This document shows positions 1-9,255 of a stretch of 64,000 bases of DNA, one piece after another. This stretch comes from Actinopolyspora lacussalsi subsp. righensis (GTDB lineage Bacteria > Actinomycetota > Actinomycetes > Mycobacteriales > Pseudonocardiaceae). The translations under genes and the position numbers were made by a program. Within the stretch, counting starts at the first letter, position 1. Each line of letters opens with the position of its first letter. Below the pieces are notes generated by a model. The model was given only the letters and a program-made list of their open reading frames with translations, was not told where the DNA came from and searched no databases. The DNA lies in assembly GCF_900116555.1 (NCBI RefSeq), contig NZ_FPAT01000015.1, forward strand, positions 1 through 64,000, in the 5' to 3' direction.

Positions 1-275
1 ACCCCCCCAACACACCGCCCACCCGCGCACCGAACCCGCAAGCACACGCGATCTCGCCACCACTATACGGCTCCCAACACAGCCACCAGCCCCTATCAAC
101 TAACTACATACCGGCTGACCCAGTCGGCCCCATGGTTGTTTGGGTCGGTGGCCACAGCGGAGGAGACACGCCCGGTATCCATCCCGAACCCGGCAGCTAA
201 GCCCTCCAGCGCCCCAGGTACTGCACCCCCACGGGTGTGGGAGACACGGACACCGCCGACCCAACCCCCCCGAGA
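1..275. other. Non-coding left edge, no gene recognised
   Basis: I see no supported gene here. The short open frames lack the third-position GC bias of the neighbouring genes and resemble nothing I know. The first 110 bases are C-rich and less GC-rich than the rest. The hairpin at 276-303 may terminate a gene lying to the left of the window. Confidence 0.5.
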
Positions 276-303
276 CCGGCCCCACCCACCAGGGTGGGGC
301 CGG
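276..303. terminator. Perfect 12-bp hairpin upstream of ilvD
   Basis: The arms CCGGCCCCACCC (276-287) and GGGTGGGGCCGG (292-303) are perfectly complementary around a 4-nt loop (ACCA). No T-run follows on either side. It sits about 60 bp upstream of the ilvD -10 box, so it could terminate an upstream transcript or be a structured site. Its role is inferred. Confidence 0.45.
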
Positions 304-364
304 ACTCATACCCAGCCCCCTTACGGCTCGTCCCCACTGCTCCGGATCGCGGAACTCCTCGTTC

Positions 365-370
365 TATCCT
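365..370 (+). promoter_or_regulatory. -10 box TATCCT, probable leaderless ilvD start
   Basis: TATCCT ends 6 nt before the GTG at 377 and no Shine-Dalgarno sequence precedes that GTG. This spacing is typical of actinobacterial leaderless transcripts. No clear -35 box is visible. Confidence 0.4.
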
Positions 371-376
371 CGTACC

Positions 377-2116
377 GTGAGTGAAAACATCAGTTCGACG
401 GAATCAGGGGCCGACCACGGTGCAGGCCCCGGACAGTCTTCCCGAGCGATGCCGCCCAGACCGCGTAGTCACGAGGTGACCGACGGTATGGAACGCGCGG
501 CCGCTCGCGGCATGTTGCGCGCTGTCGGTATGCAGGACGGCGACTTCGCCAAACCGCAGATCGGCGTGGCTTCCTCCTGGAACGAGATAACCCCCTGCAA
601 TCTCTCGCTGCAGCGACTGGCGGGAAGTGCCAAGGACGGAGTGCACGCGGCCAACGGCTACCCGCTGGAATTCGGGACCATCTCCGTTTCCGACGGCATC
701 TCGATGGGGCACGAGGGGATGCACTACTCGCTGGTGTCCCGCGAGATGATCGCGGACTCGGTGGAGACCGTGATGCAGGCCGAACGACTCGACGGTTCGC
801 TGCTGCTGGCGGGCTGCGACAAGAGCCTGCCCGGAATGCTCATGGCCGCGGCCCGACTGGATCTCGCGTCGGTGTTCATCTACGCGGGATCCATCCTGCC
901 TGGAAAGGTGGACGGGCGCGAGGTCACGATCATCGATGCCTTCGAAGCGGTGGGTGCCTGCTCGCGGGGGCTCATCCCACGCTCGGAGGTCGACCGCATC
1001 GAACGCGCGATCTGCCCCGGCGAAGGGGCGTGCGGTGGGATGTACACCGCGAACACGATGGCTTGCGCCGCGGAGGCGTTGGGCATGTCGTTGCCGGGTT
1101 CGGCGAGCCCACCATCGGTGGACCGTCGTCGTGACGCCGGCGCCAGGGCCGCCGGTGAGGCCGTGGTGGGGATGCTGGAGAAAGGCATCACCGCCCGCGA
1201 CGTGTTGACCAAGGAAGCCTTCGAGAACGCGATCGCGGTGGTCATGGCGTTCGGCGGTTCCACCAACGCGGTACTGCACCTGCTGGCCATAGCGAACGAG
1301 GCGGGTGTCGAGCTGACCCTCGAGGACTTCAACCGGGTGGGGGACCGTACCCCACATCTCGCCGACGTGAAGCCGTTCGGTGAGTACGTGATGACCGCGG
1401 TGGACCGTATCGGCGGTGTCCCCGTCGTGATGAAGGCACTGCTGGACGCGGGGCTCATCCACGGCGACTGTCTGACCGTGACCGGTCGTACCGTGGCAGA
1501 GAACCTCGCCGAGCTCGAACCTCCGGAGCTGGACGGCTCGGTGATTCATCGACTCTCCGACCCGATACATCCCACCGGTGGACTGACGGTGCTGCGGGGC
1601 TCGTTGGCTCCGGAAGGCGCCGTCGTGAAGAGCGCGGGATTCGACACCGCACGCTTCGAGGGCACGGCCAGGGTGTTCGACGGGGAGCAGGCCGCGATGG
1701 ACGCCGTGGAGAACAACACCCTGAGCGCTGGGGACGTGGTGGTCATCCGTTACGAGGGCCCCAGGGGCGGTCCGGGCATGCGCGAGATGCTCGCCGTCAC
1801 CGGTGCGATCAAGGGTGCGGGCCTGGGCAAGGACGTTCTGCTGCTCACCGACGGCCGGTTCTCCGGAGGGACGACCGGATTGTGCATCGGCCACGTCGCA
1901 CCGGAGGCCACCGATGGTGGTCCGATCGCCCTCGTCGCCGATGGCGACCCGATCCGACTGGATCTGGCTGACCGGAAACTGGACCTGCTGGTTTCGGACG
2001 AGGAGCTGTCGCGTCGCGAGCAGCGGTGGCAGCCGCCGGAGCCGAAGTACCGCGGTGGCGTGTTGGGCAAGTACGCCAAGCTGGTCGGCTCCGCTGCCAA
2101 TGGTGCGGTCTGCTGA
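377..2116 (+). CDS. ilvD: Dihydroxy-acid dehydratase, short actinobacterial type
   Basis: IlvD dehydrates 2,3-dihydroxy-isovalerate and -methylvalerate to the 2-keto acids, the third common step of valine and isoleucine synthesis. The 579-residue protein matches the length of mycobacterial IlvD. Three Cys that would ligate the Fe-S cluster are visible: C74 in ITPCNLS, C147 in AGCDKS and C219 in GEGACGG. The same three-Cys pattern belongs to the 2Fe-2S enzymes. I chose the GTG at 377 because the family N-terminus begins near there and a -10 box lies 6 nt before it; the frame stays open further upstream but is unlike coding sequence. It stands alone, away from ilvBNC, and a second, different ilvD lies at 24254-26098. 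Family assignment is certain; cluster type is inferred. Confidence 0.95.
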   Translation: MSENISSTESGADHGAGPGQSSRAMPPRPRSHEVTDGMERAAARGMLRAVGMQDGDFAKPQIGVASSWNEITPCNLSLQRLAGSAKDGVHAANGYPLEFGTISVSDGISMGHEGMHYSLVSREMIADSVETVMQAERLDGSLLLAGCDKSLPGMLMAAARLDLASVFIYAGSILPGKVDGREVTIIDAFEAVGACSRGLIPRSEVDRIERAICPGEGACGGMYTANTMACAAEALGMSLPGSASPPSVDRRRDAGARAAGEAVVGMLEKGITARDVLTKEAFENAIAVVMAFGGSTNAVLHLLAIANEAGVELTLEDFNRVGDRTPHLADVKPFGEYVMTAVDRIGGVPVVMKALLDAGLIHGDCLTVTGRTVAENLAELEPPELDGSVIHRLSDPIHPTGGLTVLRGSLAPEGAVVKSAGFDTARFEGTARVFDGEQAAMDAVENNTLSAGDVVVIRYEGPRGGPGMREMLAVTGAIKGAGLGKDVLLLTDGRFSGGTTGLCIGHVAPEATDGGPIALVADGDPIRLDLADRKLDLLVSDEELSRREQRWQPPEPKYRGGVLGKYAKLVGSAANGAVC

Positions 2117-2274
2117 CCCGATCGCCCGTGTCGCGGTCTCGCCCGACGTCATCGGGACCGGACTTCGCAGGGGACGTTCGATCGAGTTGATGCCCGGCCG
2201 GTTCGACCGGCCCGCCGGGGAACGTGCCGGATTCCCGGGACACCCCCCGGCGGGCTGTCGGCGTGCCGCGTGGG

Positions 2275-3024
2275 TCAGGTCGGCATGTTCATCTCGAGCA
2301 GCGGATCGTTCGAGGGCTGCTCGCTGCCGCCCGCCGGTTCCACGGTTATGCCGATGGCACGGGTGTTCGGCGGAATCTCGGCCGTCATCGCCGACATGTT
2401 GCCGCTGGACTCCTGCCGCAGCAGTCCGGCCGACTCCGCACCGTAATCGCCGAGGAACCACAGTTGGTAAACCCGTTCCGGCGGTGCGGGTTCCATACCG
2501 GAGCCCAGGAACATGACTTTGTCCATGCGTTCGGACATCACCGTGACGGCTTCCATGCCACCCGTGCTGGTGGTGGCGACCTTGGCGTCCGGTGCTCGTA
2601 CGAGTCGCTCCACCGCCGCGTCACGATCCGCGCGCGCCTGCTGCAACTCCTGCTGAGTGTTCCACGCCAGGGCACCGAAACCGGCGGCCAGTACGACACC
2701 GACGATCGCCGCCGCCGTCGCCAGCCGCGTGCCCCACGACGCCCGACGGTTCACCCCCCGGCCACCGCGGCGTCGTGGTCGTTCCGCTGTGGCGGGGGGC
2801 TCCTGCCGGGTGCGCGAGACCTCCGACAGCACCCGCTGCTTGAACTCCTCCGGAGGCTCGACAGCGGTGGTTCCACCCAGGTAAGCGGCCGTTTCCCGGA
2901 ACTGGCGCACCTCCTCGGCACAGTCCGAGCACGAGGCCATGTGCCGTTCGAAGGCCACCCGCTCGGTCTCCGACAGCGCGTCCAGCACGTAGGCCCCCGT
3001 CAACGTGGCCATGTCGGTGTTCAT
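2275..3024 (-). CDS. rskA: Anti-sigma-K factor RskA
   Basis: A 249-residue membrane anti-sigma factor expected to hold SigK inactive until regulated proteolysis. The N-terminal cytoplasmic domain contains a zinc-finger-like H28-x3-C32-x2-C35 motif (HMASCSDC). A single membrane helix spans about residues 100-121, and the C-terminal part (about 130-245) is the extracytoplasmic RskA domain ending in the typical GITVEPAGGS region. Its start codon overlaps the sigK stop by 4 nt (ATGA), so the two are translationally coupled. It is the last gene of an operon that encodes lipid-modifying enzymes, in the same order as Rv0444c in M. tuberculosis. Redox sensing, reported for mycobacterial RskA, is not provable from this sequence. 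Confidence 0.93.
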   Translation of the reverse strand: MNTDMATLTGAYVLDALSETERVAFERHMASCSDCAEEVRQFRETAAYLGGTTAVEPPEEFKQRVLSEVSRTRQEPPATAERPRRRGGRGVNRRASWGTRLATAAAIVGVVLAAGFGALAWNTQQELQQARADRDAAVERLVRAPDAKVATTSTGGMEAVTVMSERMDKVMFLGSGMEPAPPERVYQLWFLGDYGAESAGLLRQESSGNMSAMTAEIPPNTRAIGITVEPAGGSEQPSNDPLLEMNMPT

Positions 3025-3641
3025 CTGCCCACCCCCAGGCAGTCCCGGAGTCGGATAAGCCCGTCCCGCAGCCGCGTTTTCAGCGTGGACGCCGGTGTGC
3101 TCAGCAATCCGGCCGCTTCCCGGTAGGTGTAGCCACGGTAGTAGGTCAGCATCACCGACTCACGTTGAATCTCGGTCAGTGTGGACAGACACTTGCGTAC
3201 CTGCTGCTGCTCCCAGCGGGAGGCCACGGTCTCCGACACCTCGTCGAACGGGCGCCCCTGCTCCCGTGAGCCGGCACGGCTCTCACGGTCGGTGGCGGCC
3301 TGCGCCGAGCGCACGCGGTCCACCGCGCGGCGGTGCGCCAACGTCAGGACCCAGGTGAGCACGCTGCCCTTGCCCGCGCTGTAGTGCGTGGCGCTGCGCC
3401 AGACCTCCACCAGGACTTCCTGCGCCACCTCCTCGGACTGGGCGGTGTCGCGCACGACGCGCTGCACCAGGCCGAACACCGAGCCGGCGATCAGGTCGTA
3501 GAGCCGCTCGAAGGCCTGTTCGTCCCCCTTCGCCACCTCGGCGAGCAACGCCTCGGTGTCCGGGCCGTGCTCCGAGGCCTCCTCGAGCTCCTCGGAATCG
3601 CGCAACCACCGTTTCGATCGGTGACTCGCGGGGTTCTCCAT
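3021..3641 (-). CDS. sigK: ECF RNA polymerase sigma factor SigK
   Basis: A 206-residue extracytoplasmic-function sigma factor. Region 2 covers roughly residues 45-110 (LYDLIAGSVFGLVQRVV and the -10 binding helix around VAQEVLVEVWR). Region 4 covers about 148-197 with the helix-turn-helix YTYREAAGLLSTPASTLKTR. It overlaps rskA by 4 nt and lies 21 bp downstream of the CFA-type methyltransferase gene, so it appears to be co-transcribed with it. The coupling to rskA and the lipid genes matches the sigK locus of mycobacteria. An autoregulated response acting on membrane lipids is inferred from this context. Confidence 0.93.
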   Translation of the reverse strand: MENPASHRSKRWLRDSEELEEASEHGPDTEALLAEVAKGDEQAFERLYDLIAGSVFGLVQRVVRDTAQSEEVAQEVLVEVWRSATHYSAGKGSVLTWVLTLAHRRAVDRVRSAQAATDRESRAGSREQGRPFDEVSETVASRWEQQQVRKCLSTLTEIQRESVMLTYYRGYTYREAAGLLSTPASTLKTRLRDGLIRLRDCLGVGR

Positions 3642-3662
3642 CGCGCCGCTCCTTTCTGCGCG

Positions 3663-4928
3663 TTACCCGCTGTCCCGGGCGCCGTCGGTGGTGGGTTTGG
3701 CGAAGACGAGCTGCCACACGTCCAGATATCGTGCGCGGAATCCCGCTTCACTGTATGCCAGGTAGAACTCCCACATGCGCCGGAACCGCTCGTTGAATCC
3801 GAGCCCGGCGATGTGCTCGCGCCGTCGAGTGAACCCCGCGCGCCATTGCCGCAGGGTTTCGGCGTAGCTTTGCCCGAAAGCGTGTCGTTCCACAGGGTGA
3901 ATACCGGTGTGCTCGGACACGATGCGCTCGATGGCCGGGATCGAGGGCAGCTGCCCGCCCGGGAAGATGTACTTGTGGATCCAGGTGTAGGAGTCCCGGG
4001 TCGCCAGCATCCGTTCGTGCGGCATCGTGATCGCCTGGACAACCGCCCGACCACCGGGCGTCAGCAGCCGGTCGAGCTTCGTGAAGAACCTGTCCCAGTA
4101 CTCCGCGCCGACGGCTTCGATCATCTCCAGGCTGATCACCGCGTCGAACTCGCCGTCGGCCTGCCGGTAGTCGCGCAGCTCGACGTCGACGTGATCGGCC
4201 AACCCCGCTCGCTCGACGCGCTCCACGGCGAGCGCACGCTGCTGCTCCGACAGGGTCAGCGTGGTGACTCGCGCGCCGCGCCGCGCCGCTCGGATCGCCA
4301 GCGATCCCCAGCCGCTGCCGATCTCCAGCAGCCTGGTGCCTTCCACCACACCGGCCGCGTCGAGTGCCCGGTCGAGTTTGCACCGCTGCGCGGTCGCCAG
4401 GTCCGTTACTCCCGGTCGGAACAGTCCCGCCGAGTAGGTCATGGTCTCGTCCAGGAAAGCGGCGAAAACCTCGTTGGACAGGTCGTAGTGCCGTTGAACG
4501 TTGCGTGTCGCTCCGGCGGTGGTGTTGCGCTCCGCCGTGGGCCTGGAAGCGTCCACCCAGCGGCGCAGGGACTGCAGCGGGCGCGGCACAAGTGTGGAAA
4601 GTCGCCGTGCGAACGGGGTCAGCAGCGCGGCCGGATCTGGGCTGTCCCAGTCGCCGGTCATGTAGGCCTCGCCGAAACCGATCTTGGCGTCCACCCCGAG
4701 CCGGTGGAAGAACGCCTCGGGACGGATCACTCGCATCAGGGGAGCGTCCGGTCCGCCCGCGCCGAGGCGCTCGCCGCCCGCGAGCACAACCCGCACCGGC
4801 AGCTCACGTACGGCGTGGCGGAACAGTCGTTCGGCCAGCCCGGCGCGTACCGGGGAACGCGGCGCTTCGTCCACCGCGTCCCACACCGACACGCTCGCCG
4901 GGGCGGGTAACGACATGGCAGTGGTCAT
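3663..4928 (-). CDS. Cyclopropane-fatty-acyl-phospholipid synthase family methyltransferase (UfaA1-like)
   Basis: A 421-residue SAM-dependent enzyme that would transfer a methyl or methylene group to the double bond of an unsaturated acyl chain in phospholipids. The SAM motif LLEIGSGWGS is at about 200-209, the family signature HYDLSN at 147-152, and the IHKYIFPGG segment typical of CFA synthases follows. I chose the ATG at 4928: it overlaps the DUF1365 stop by 4 nt (ATGA) and has a GGAAGG ribosome site. The M. tuberculosis counterpart in the same position, UfaA1 (Rv0447c), has been linked to tuberculostearic acid. The product here may be a cyclopropane, 10-methyl or furan fatty acid; the sequence does not decide. 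Confidence 0.9.
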   Translation of the reverse strand: MTTAMSLPAPASVSVWDAVDEAPRSPVRAGLAERLFRHAVRELPVRVVLAGGERLGAGGPDAPLMRVIRPEAFFHRLGVDAKIGFGEAYMTGDWDSPDPAALLTPFARRLSTLVPRPLQSLRRWVDASRPTAERNTTAGATRNVQRHYDLSNEVFAAFLDETMTYSAGLFRPGVTDLATAQRCKLDRALDAAGVVEGTRLLEIGSGWGSLAIRAARRGARVTTLTLSEQQRALAVERVERAGLADHVDVELRDYRQADGEFDAVISLEMIEAVGAEYWDRFFTKLDRLLTPGGRAVVQAITMPHERMLATRDSYTWIHKYIFPGGQLPSIPAIERIVSEHTGIHPVERHAFGQSYAETLRQWRAGFTRRREHIAGLGFNERFRRMWEFYLAYSEAGFRARYLDVWQLVFAKPTTDGARDSG

Positions 4929-5665
4929 CTGACACCTTCCTGGTGAACATGGGGAGTACGGGGGTTCGGTGAGCGTCCGCGCAGCCACAGCGAGATCCCG
5001 TGCGCGCGAATCATCGCCGCCACACGCTGCGGCACCAGCGGGTTGCCGAGCAGCAGCCGCGTGAGCCGTCGTGGTTCCGCCGGAACGCGCCGACCGTGCA
5101 TCTCCGCCGTCAACAGCGGTTTCCCGGCCTCGTCGCGCAGCCGGACGCTCACGTCCACCCGTTCACCCGGATAACCCAACCGCATCTCGTAGTTTCCCCG
5201 CTGTGGCAGGAAGGGCGAGACGTAGAACCGCTTGGTGACCGTGGCGTGCCCGTGTGGGTCCGGCCGCAGCAGATAGCAGTGTCGCTCTCCGTAGGTGTTG
5301 TGTACCTCGGCCACCACGCATGCCAGCTCCCCGTCCGGACGGTGACACCAGTAGAACGTGACGGGGTTGAACACGTAGCCCAGCACCCGTGCGTGGGCCA
5401 GCATGAGTACTCGGCCGCCTTCGAGGTCCACGCCGTTGCGGGACAGCCAGTTGTCCAGGTTGGCCCGGATGGAGCGGTGGGGAGACCCGAGGTGATCACG
5501 TGCCTCGAACCGTGCGAACGGCCGTAGCGGCAGCGGCAGCCGTGGCAGGTCGTCCAGATCGACCAGCCAGGTGTAGAGCCGGTGCCGGAACCCGTCACCC
5601 GGTTCGGTGTGCCTGGTGTGGCCGACCGTCACGTCGTACAGGGCGGTTGTCGTCGAATCGCTCAT
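4925..5665 (-). CDS. DUF1365 family protein
   Basis: A 246-residue member of the DUF1365 family, with typical motifs YVFNPVTFYWCH and EVHNTYGERHCYLL. Family members are almost always found between a flavin amine-oxidase-like gene and a CFA-type methyltransferase gene, as here; related clusters in proteobacteria take part in unusual fatty acid formation. Its biochemical role is not established. The ATG at 5665 lies 5 nt after the upstream stop. A GTG at 5674 that overlaps that stop (GTGA) is an alternative start. The downstream methyltransferase start overlaps its stop codon, so this is a tight operon. Confidence 0.85.
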   Translation of the reverse strand: MSDSTTTALYDVTVGHTRHTEPGDGFRHRLYTWLVDLDDLPRLPLPLRPFARFEARDHLGSPHRSIRANLDNWLSRNGVDLEGGRVLMLAHARVLGYVFNPVTFYWCHRPDGELACVVAEVHNTYGERHCYLLRPDPHGHATVTKRFYVSPFLPQRGNYEMRLGYPGERVDVSVRLRDEAGKPLLTAEMHGRRVPAEPRRLTRLLLGNPLVPQRVAAMIRAHGISLWLRGRSPNPRTPHVHQEGVR

Positions 5666-5670
5666 CCGGC

Positions 5671-6951
5671 TCACCAGCCCGCCCCCAGCGCGGCGGCGGC
5701 ACGCACCCCCGAGGCGCAACCGTCCTCGTGGAAGCCCCAACCCTGGTACGCCCCCGCGAACCGGACTCGGTCGTCGCCGATCTCGTCCAACCGCCGCTGC
5801 GCGGCCACCGCCTCGGGTGTGTAGATCGGATGCCGGTAGGTCATGCGCGCCAGCACGCTGGCCGGACGAACCCGTTCACCGGAGTTCAGCGTGACCAGGT
5901 AGTCGTCCGGCTCGGCCAGTCGCATCAGGCGGTTCATGTGGTAGCTGATCCGCACCCCGGTCCCGGCCCGGTCGCAGGAGGGCATCGTGTAGTTCCAGCT
6001 GGCCACGGCCGCCGGACTGCGCGGTAGCACCGTGGCATCGGTGTGCAGCAGGGTCTCGTTCTCGCTGTAGCCGAAGGCCCCCAGCAGTTCCTTCTCCAGC
6101 GGTTCCGGATCGGCCAGCATCTCCAGGGCCGTGTCGGCGGGGCTGGCCAGCACGGCGTGCCGTGCTCGGTACCGCTCTCCCGCCGCGTCCCATAGCGTCA
6201 CCCCTTCGGCGGAGCGCCGGACGGTCCGTATCGGGGTTGTGGAGCGCACCGCGTGCAGCCGTTCGGCGATGCGTGCCACGTACTCCCGCGATCCCCCGGG
6301 GACGAACCGCCAGCTCGGTGATCCGCGCACGCTCAGCATTCCGTGGTTGCGCAGGAAATGGAACAGGTAACGCGCCGGGTACTGGCCGCTGCTGATCCCG
6401 TCGGCCGACCAGACCGCGGAGACCAGCGGTAGTGCGAAGTGGTTGACGAAGTACTCCGAGAAGTTCCCCTGCCGCAGGAAGGTTTCCAGCGTGGGCAGCG
6501 ACTCGTCCGCCACCGGTGTATCCAGCAACGAGTTGGCTCGCCGGTGAAACCGGATCACCTGCCTGAGCAGGTTCAGGTAGGCCGGGTTGCCGAGATTGTG
6601 GGGCTGGGCGAACAGCCCGCGCAGTCGTTTCGCCCCGGCGTACTCCAGCCCGCATCCTTCGCAGCGCACGCTCATCGACATCTCGGTCGGCCGGGTCGCA
6701 ACGCCCAGCTCCTCGAACAGCCTGCACAACTGCGGATAGGTGCTCCGGTTGTGCACGATGAAGCCGCTGTCCACGGCTATCCTTCGCCCGTCGCCGGTGG
6801 GCACGTCGTGCGTGTGCGCGTTACCGCCCAGTCGGTCCGCCGCTTCGAACAGCGTCACCTCGTAGTGCCGTTGCAGCAGGTACGCCGCCGTCAGTCCGGA
6901 AACCCCGGAACCGATGACGGCCACTCGCGGTCGGCCGGATCCGTTCTCCAT
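5671..6951 (-). CDS. FAD-dependent amine-oxidase-like oxidoreductase (Rv0449c-like)
   Basis: A 426-residue flavoprotein. The dinucleotide-binding motif GSGVSG lies at residues 14-19, followed by the acidic end of strand 2 in VTLFEAADRLGGNAHT. The C-terminus carries the second FAD signature, VRFAGAYQGWGFHEDG. Family members act in the same operon as DUF1365 and CFA-like genes and are thought to oxidise or desaturate lipid-bound acyl chains. The ATG at 6951 shares one base with the upstream hydrolase stop (TGATG). Orthologous position is Rv0449c in M. tuberculosis. The substrate is unknown. Confidence 0.88.
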   Translation of the reverse strand: MENGSGRPRVAVIGSGVSGLTAAYLLQRHYEVTLFEAADRLGGNAHTHDVPTGDGRRIAVDSGFIVHNRSTYPQLCRLFEELGVATRPTEMSMSVRCEGCGLEYAGAKRLRGLFAQPHNLGNPAYLNLLRQVIRFHRRANSLLDTPVADESLPTLETFLRQGNFSEYFVNHFALPLVSAVWSADGISSGQYPARYLFHFLRNHGMLSVRGSPSWRFVPGGSREYVARIAERLHAVRSTTPIRTVRRSAEGVTLWDAAGERYRARHAVLASPADTALEMLADPEPLEKELLGAFGYSENETLLHTDATVLPRSPAAVASWNYTMPSCDRAGTGVRISYHMNRLMRLAEPDDYLVTLNSGERVRPASVLARMTYRHPIYTPEAVAAQRRLDEIGDDRVRFAGAYQGWGFHEDGCASGVRAAAALGAGW

Positions 6952-7664
6952 CACTGCCCTCCGGCGTGTCCTTCGAGGTGGGACGGTGTCCTGCTCGCGG
7001 CGCGGCTCGGCCCGACCTCGGCCACGAATTCGCGGGCCAGGCGGGTCCATTCCCGGTGTCGACGCAGCATCGCGTGCCCGCTGCTCGGAACCAGCCGGTA
7101 CCGCGCGGTGTGTCCGGCGCGATTCGCCCGCCGTGCGTACTCGGCGGAAGCGGGTGCCGAAGTGATGCCGTCACGATCGCCGTGCGCGAGCAGTGTTCGG
7201 GTGCCCGCGAGCTGTTCCACCGGATCTGACGGTTCGATCCACGGTGCCAACGCGCAGACGTCACCCACGCCGTCCTCGCCCGCGAGCAGCAGGGCCGCGC
7301 GGCCTCCCATCGAGTGCCCCAACAGCACGATCCGGGCCCGCGGCGAGCGTCGCCGGATCTCTCGCAGCGCCCAGCGCGCGTCGACCACCGGATCCCGATC
7401 CGGCTCGTTCCACCCGCGCAGTCGGTTCCGCAGCAACCACACCGCCGATGTTCCGCCGTGCTGCCGGGCCACTCGCAGCGCGAGCCACCACATGCGCAGA
7501 TAGGCCAGCCGCCAGGGGCGCATCGGCTCCTCGCTGCGAGAGCGGCCGCCGTGCAGCACCAGTACCGCAACGTCAGCCTCGGCGGATCGCCGGATGCTGT
7601 GCAGTACGGCTCCGCGGTTCTCCCCATCCCGGATCACCCGGTCGGCTGCCTCGTGATCTCGCAT
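6951..7664 (-). CDS. Alpha/beta hydrolase, first gene of the sigK lipid operon
   Basis: A 237-residue serine hydrolase with the nucleophile elbow GHSMGG (S118), a likely acid in AHGDRDG (D165) and the histidine in SSGHAM (H197). HGG in VLVLHGGRS would form the oxyanion hole. Size and motifs suggest an esterase, lipase or lysophospholipase-like enzyme. It is coupled by TGATG to the FAD oxidoreductase, so it starts the six-gene operon. This gene is not part of the standard mycobacterial locus. The start is uncertain: an in-frame GTG at 7718 would add 18 residues. Confidence 0.8.
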   Translation of the reverse strand: MRDHEAADRVIRDGENRGAVLHSIRRSAEADVAVLVLHGGRSRSEEPMRPWRLAYLRMWWLALRVARQHGGTSAVWLLRNRLRGWNEPDRDPVVDARWALREIRRRSPRARIVLLGHSMGGRAALLLAGEDGVGDVCALAPWIEPSDPVEQLAGTRTLLAHGDRDGITSAPASAEYARRANRAGHTARYRLVPSSGHAMLRRHREWTRLAREFVAEVGPSRAASRTPSHLEGHAGGQ

Positions 7665-7977
7665 ACCCGTTGTTCGGAACCGCCGGGCATCGGGGTTGGT
7701 CGGTGTGGCGGCCCGCACAGTCCGGGTGTTCGGGCAATCGCTTTCGCCCCCGGCTGCGAATCGCCCGAAACCGCCGCACGACGTGCCGGATTCGTACGCG
7801 CGTGCGGCACTTGATCACGACGATCGTGTGGGAGGTCGGGTGTTACGAGTTCGCAGGGGTTCTCCCGCGTCGTTCCGGAGCGCTGTCCGCGGCTCGGAGC
7901 GGCGCGCTCGTGCCACGCCGCTCGTCCTGTCGGGACGGATCCGGAAACGGCGGCGTACGGCCGGCGGGGCGAGCGGC
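7665..7977. other. Divergent promoter region of the two lipid-modification units
   Basis: This stretch separates the minus-strand hydrolase operon from the plus-strand methyltransferase pair and must carry both promoters. The reading frame of the methyltransferase is open through it, but third-position GC is lower than in the gene proper. A short inverted repeat GTGCCG/CGGCAC (about 7789-7816) is visible. I could not place convincing -35/-10 boxes, nor confirm a SigK-type promoter. Confidence 0.4.
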
Positions 7978-9255
7978 GTGGCGGACGGTATCGCCGACCT
8001 GGTGGAGCGGGTGCTCGGCGTCGAGCCCCCGCTGGGGATCAGCGCCTGGGACGGCAGCGGTCACGGACCGCCCGGAAACCCGCGCGTGCTGCTCCGCGGT
8101 CGGCGCGCGTTGCGCCACCTGCTCTACCGCCCCGGGGAACTGGGACTGGCCCGAGCGTTCGTCACCGGCGATCTGGACGTGCGTGGGGATCTCACCGAGG
8201 CACTGCGGCGGTGCCGGGCACTCGCGCGACACGAGGGTGTGACCGTCCCACGGTTCGGCCCCGGGCACTTGTGGGGGCTGGTCCGAGACTTCGCCGTGCT
8301 GGGAGCTCTCGGCCCCCGTCCGGACCCTCCCCGCAGTGAGGCACGGCCCACCGGCAGGCTGCACAGCAGACGACGCGATTCCCAGGTCATCGCCCATCAC
8401 TACGACCTGGGCAACGAGTTCTACGGGCTGTTGCTCGATCCCAGGATGGCCTACTCCTGCGGCTACTGGCCCGACGACGGCACCGAGCGCACGTTGGCGG
8501 CCGCACAGGAGGCCAAGCTCGACCTGATCTGCCGCAAACTCGGTCTGGACAGCGGCACCCGCCTGCTCGACGTCGGTTGTGGTTGGGGTTCGCTGCTGCT
8601 TTACGCGGCCCAGCACTACGGTGTCTCCGCCACCGGCGTGACCCTCTCGACGCAGCAGGCCGACCACGTTCGACGGCGCGCGCACGAACTCGGGCTGGCG
8701 GAGCTGGTCGAGGTCCGGCGTTGCGACTACCGCGAGCTGGCGGTGCCCGACTCCGGCGAGTACGACGCGGTGGCCTCGGTGGAGATGGGCGAACACGTGG
8801 GTTCGGCCAACTATCCGGATTTCGTCGCCACCCTGCACCGCATGCTCCGGCCCGGCGGCAGGCTGCTGCTGCAGCAGATGTCGCGCGGTGATTCGGCACC
8901 CGGCGGTGGTGCCTTCATCGGGTCCTACATCGCGCCCGACATGAACATGGTTCCGATCGGTGCGACGCTGTGGAAACTGGAACGTGCCGGTTTCGAGGTT
9001 CGTGATGTCCAGGCGATGCGCGAGCACTACGTTTACACGGTTCGGGCCTGGTTGCGGACCCTGCTCGACCGGTGGGACGAGGTGATCGCGCTGGCGGGTA
9101 CGGAACAGGCCAGGGTGTGGTGGCTGTACCTGGCAGGCGGCGGGCTGGCCTTCGAGGAGAACCGGATGGGAGTGCACCAGATTCTCGGGGTGCGTCCCCA
9201 CGAGGACGGTTCGATCGACGACTGCACCCTCGCGTTGCCCGAGGTCCGGCGTTGA
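7978..9255 (+). CDS. Second CFA-family methyltransferase (TmsB/BfaB-like)
   Basis: A SAM-dependent fatty-acyl methyltransferase of about 425 residues. Visible are the family motif HYDLGNEFY, the SAM motif LLDVGCGWGS, the acidic SVEMGEHVG and the segment SYIAPDMNMVPIG. The N-terminal GLARAFVTGDLDVRGD resembles TmsB/BfaB, which methylate oleoyl chains at carbon 10. It is clearly different from the first paralogue at 3663-4928. TmsB usually sits beside the FAD reductase TmsA; here the neighbour is a DUF1295 protein instead. The start is uncertain. GTG 7978 gives the usual family length; GTG 7840 has a GGGAGG site but adds atypical sequence. The methyl position is inferred from similarity. Confidence 0.85.
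   Translation: MADGIADLVERVLGVEPPLGISAWDGSGHGPPGNPRVLLRGRRALRHLLYRPGELGLARAFVTGDLDVRGDLTEALRRCRALARHEGVTVPRFGPGHLWGLVRDFAVLGALGPRPDPPRSEARPTGRLHSRRRDSQVIAHHYDLGNEFYGLLLDPRMAYSCGYWPDDGTERTLAAAQEAKLDLICRKLGLDSGTRLLDVGCGWGSLLLYAAQHYGVSATGVTLSTQQADHVRRRAHELGLAELVEVRRCDYRELAVPDSGEYDAVASVEMGEHVGSANYPDFVATLHRMLRPGGRLLLQQMSRGDSAPGGGAFIGSYIAPDMNMVPIGATLWKLERAGFEVRDVQAMREHYVYTVRAWLRTLLDRWDEVIALAGTEQARVWWLYLAGGGLAFEENRMGVHQILGVRPHEDGSIDDCTLALPEVRR

Noticed and set aside
404-2461. Long minus-strand open frame (685 codons) opposite ilvD
   Set aside because: It lies wholly against a well-identified gene and its composition (rich in Arg, Gly, His, Val) is the usual mirror of high third-position GC. No family resemblance.
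3333-4910. Plus-strand open frame of 525 codons opposite sigK and the methyltransferase
   Set aside because: It runs antisense through two genes and the gap between them; low-complexity Arg/Gly/Val protein.
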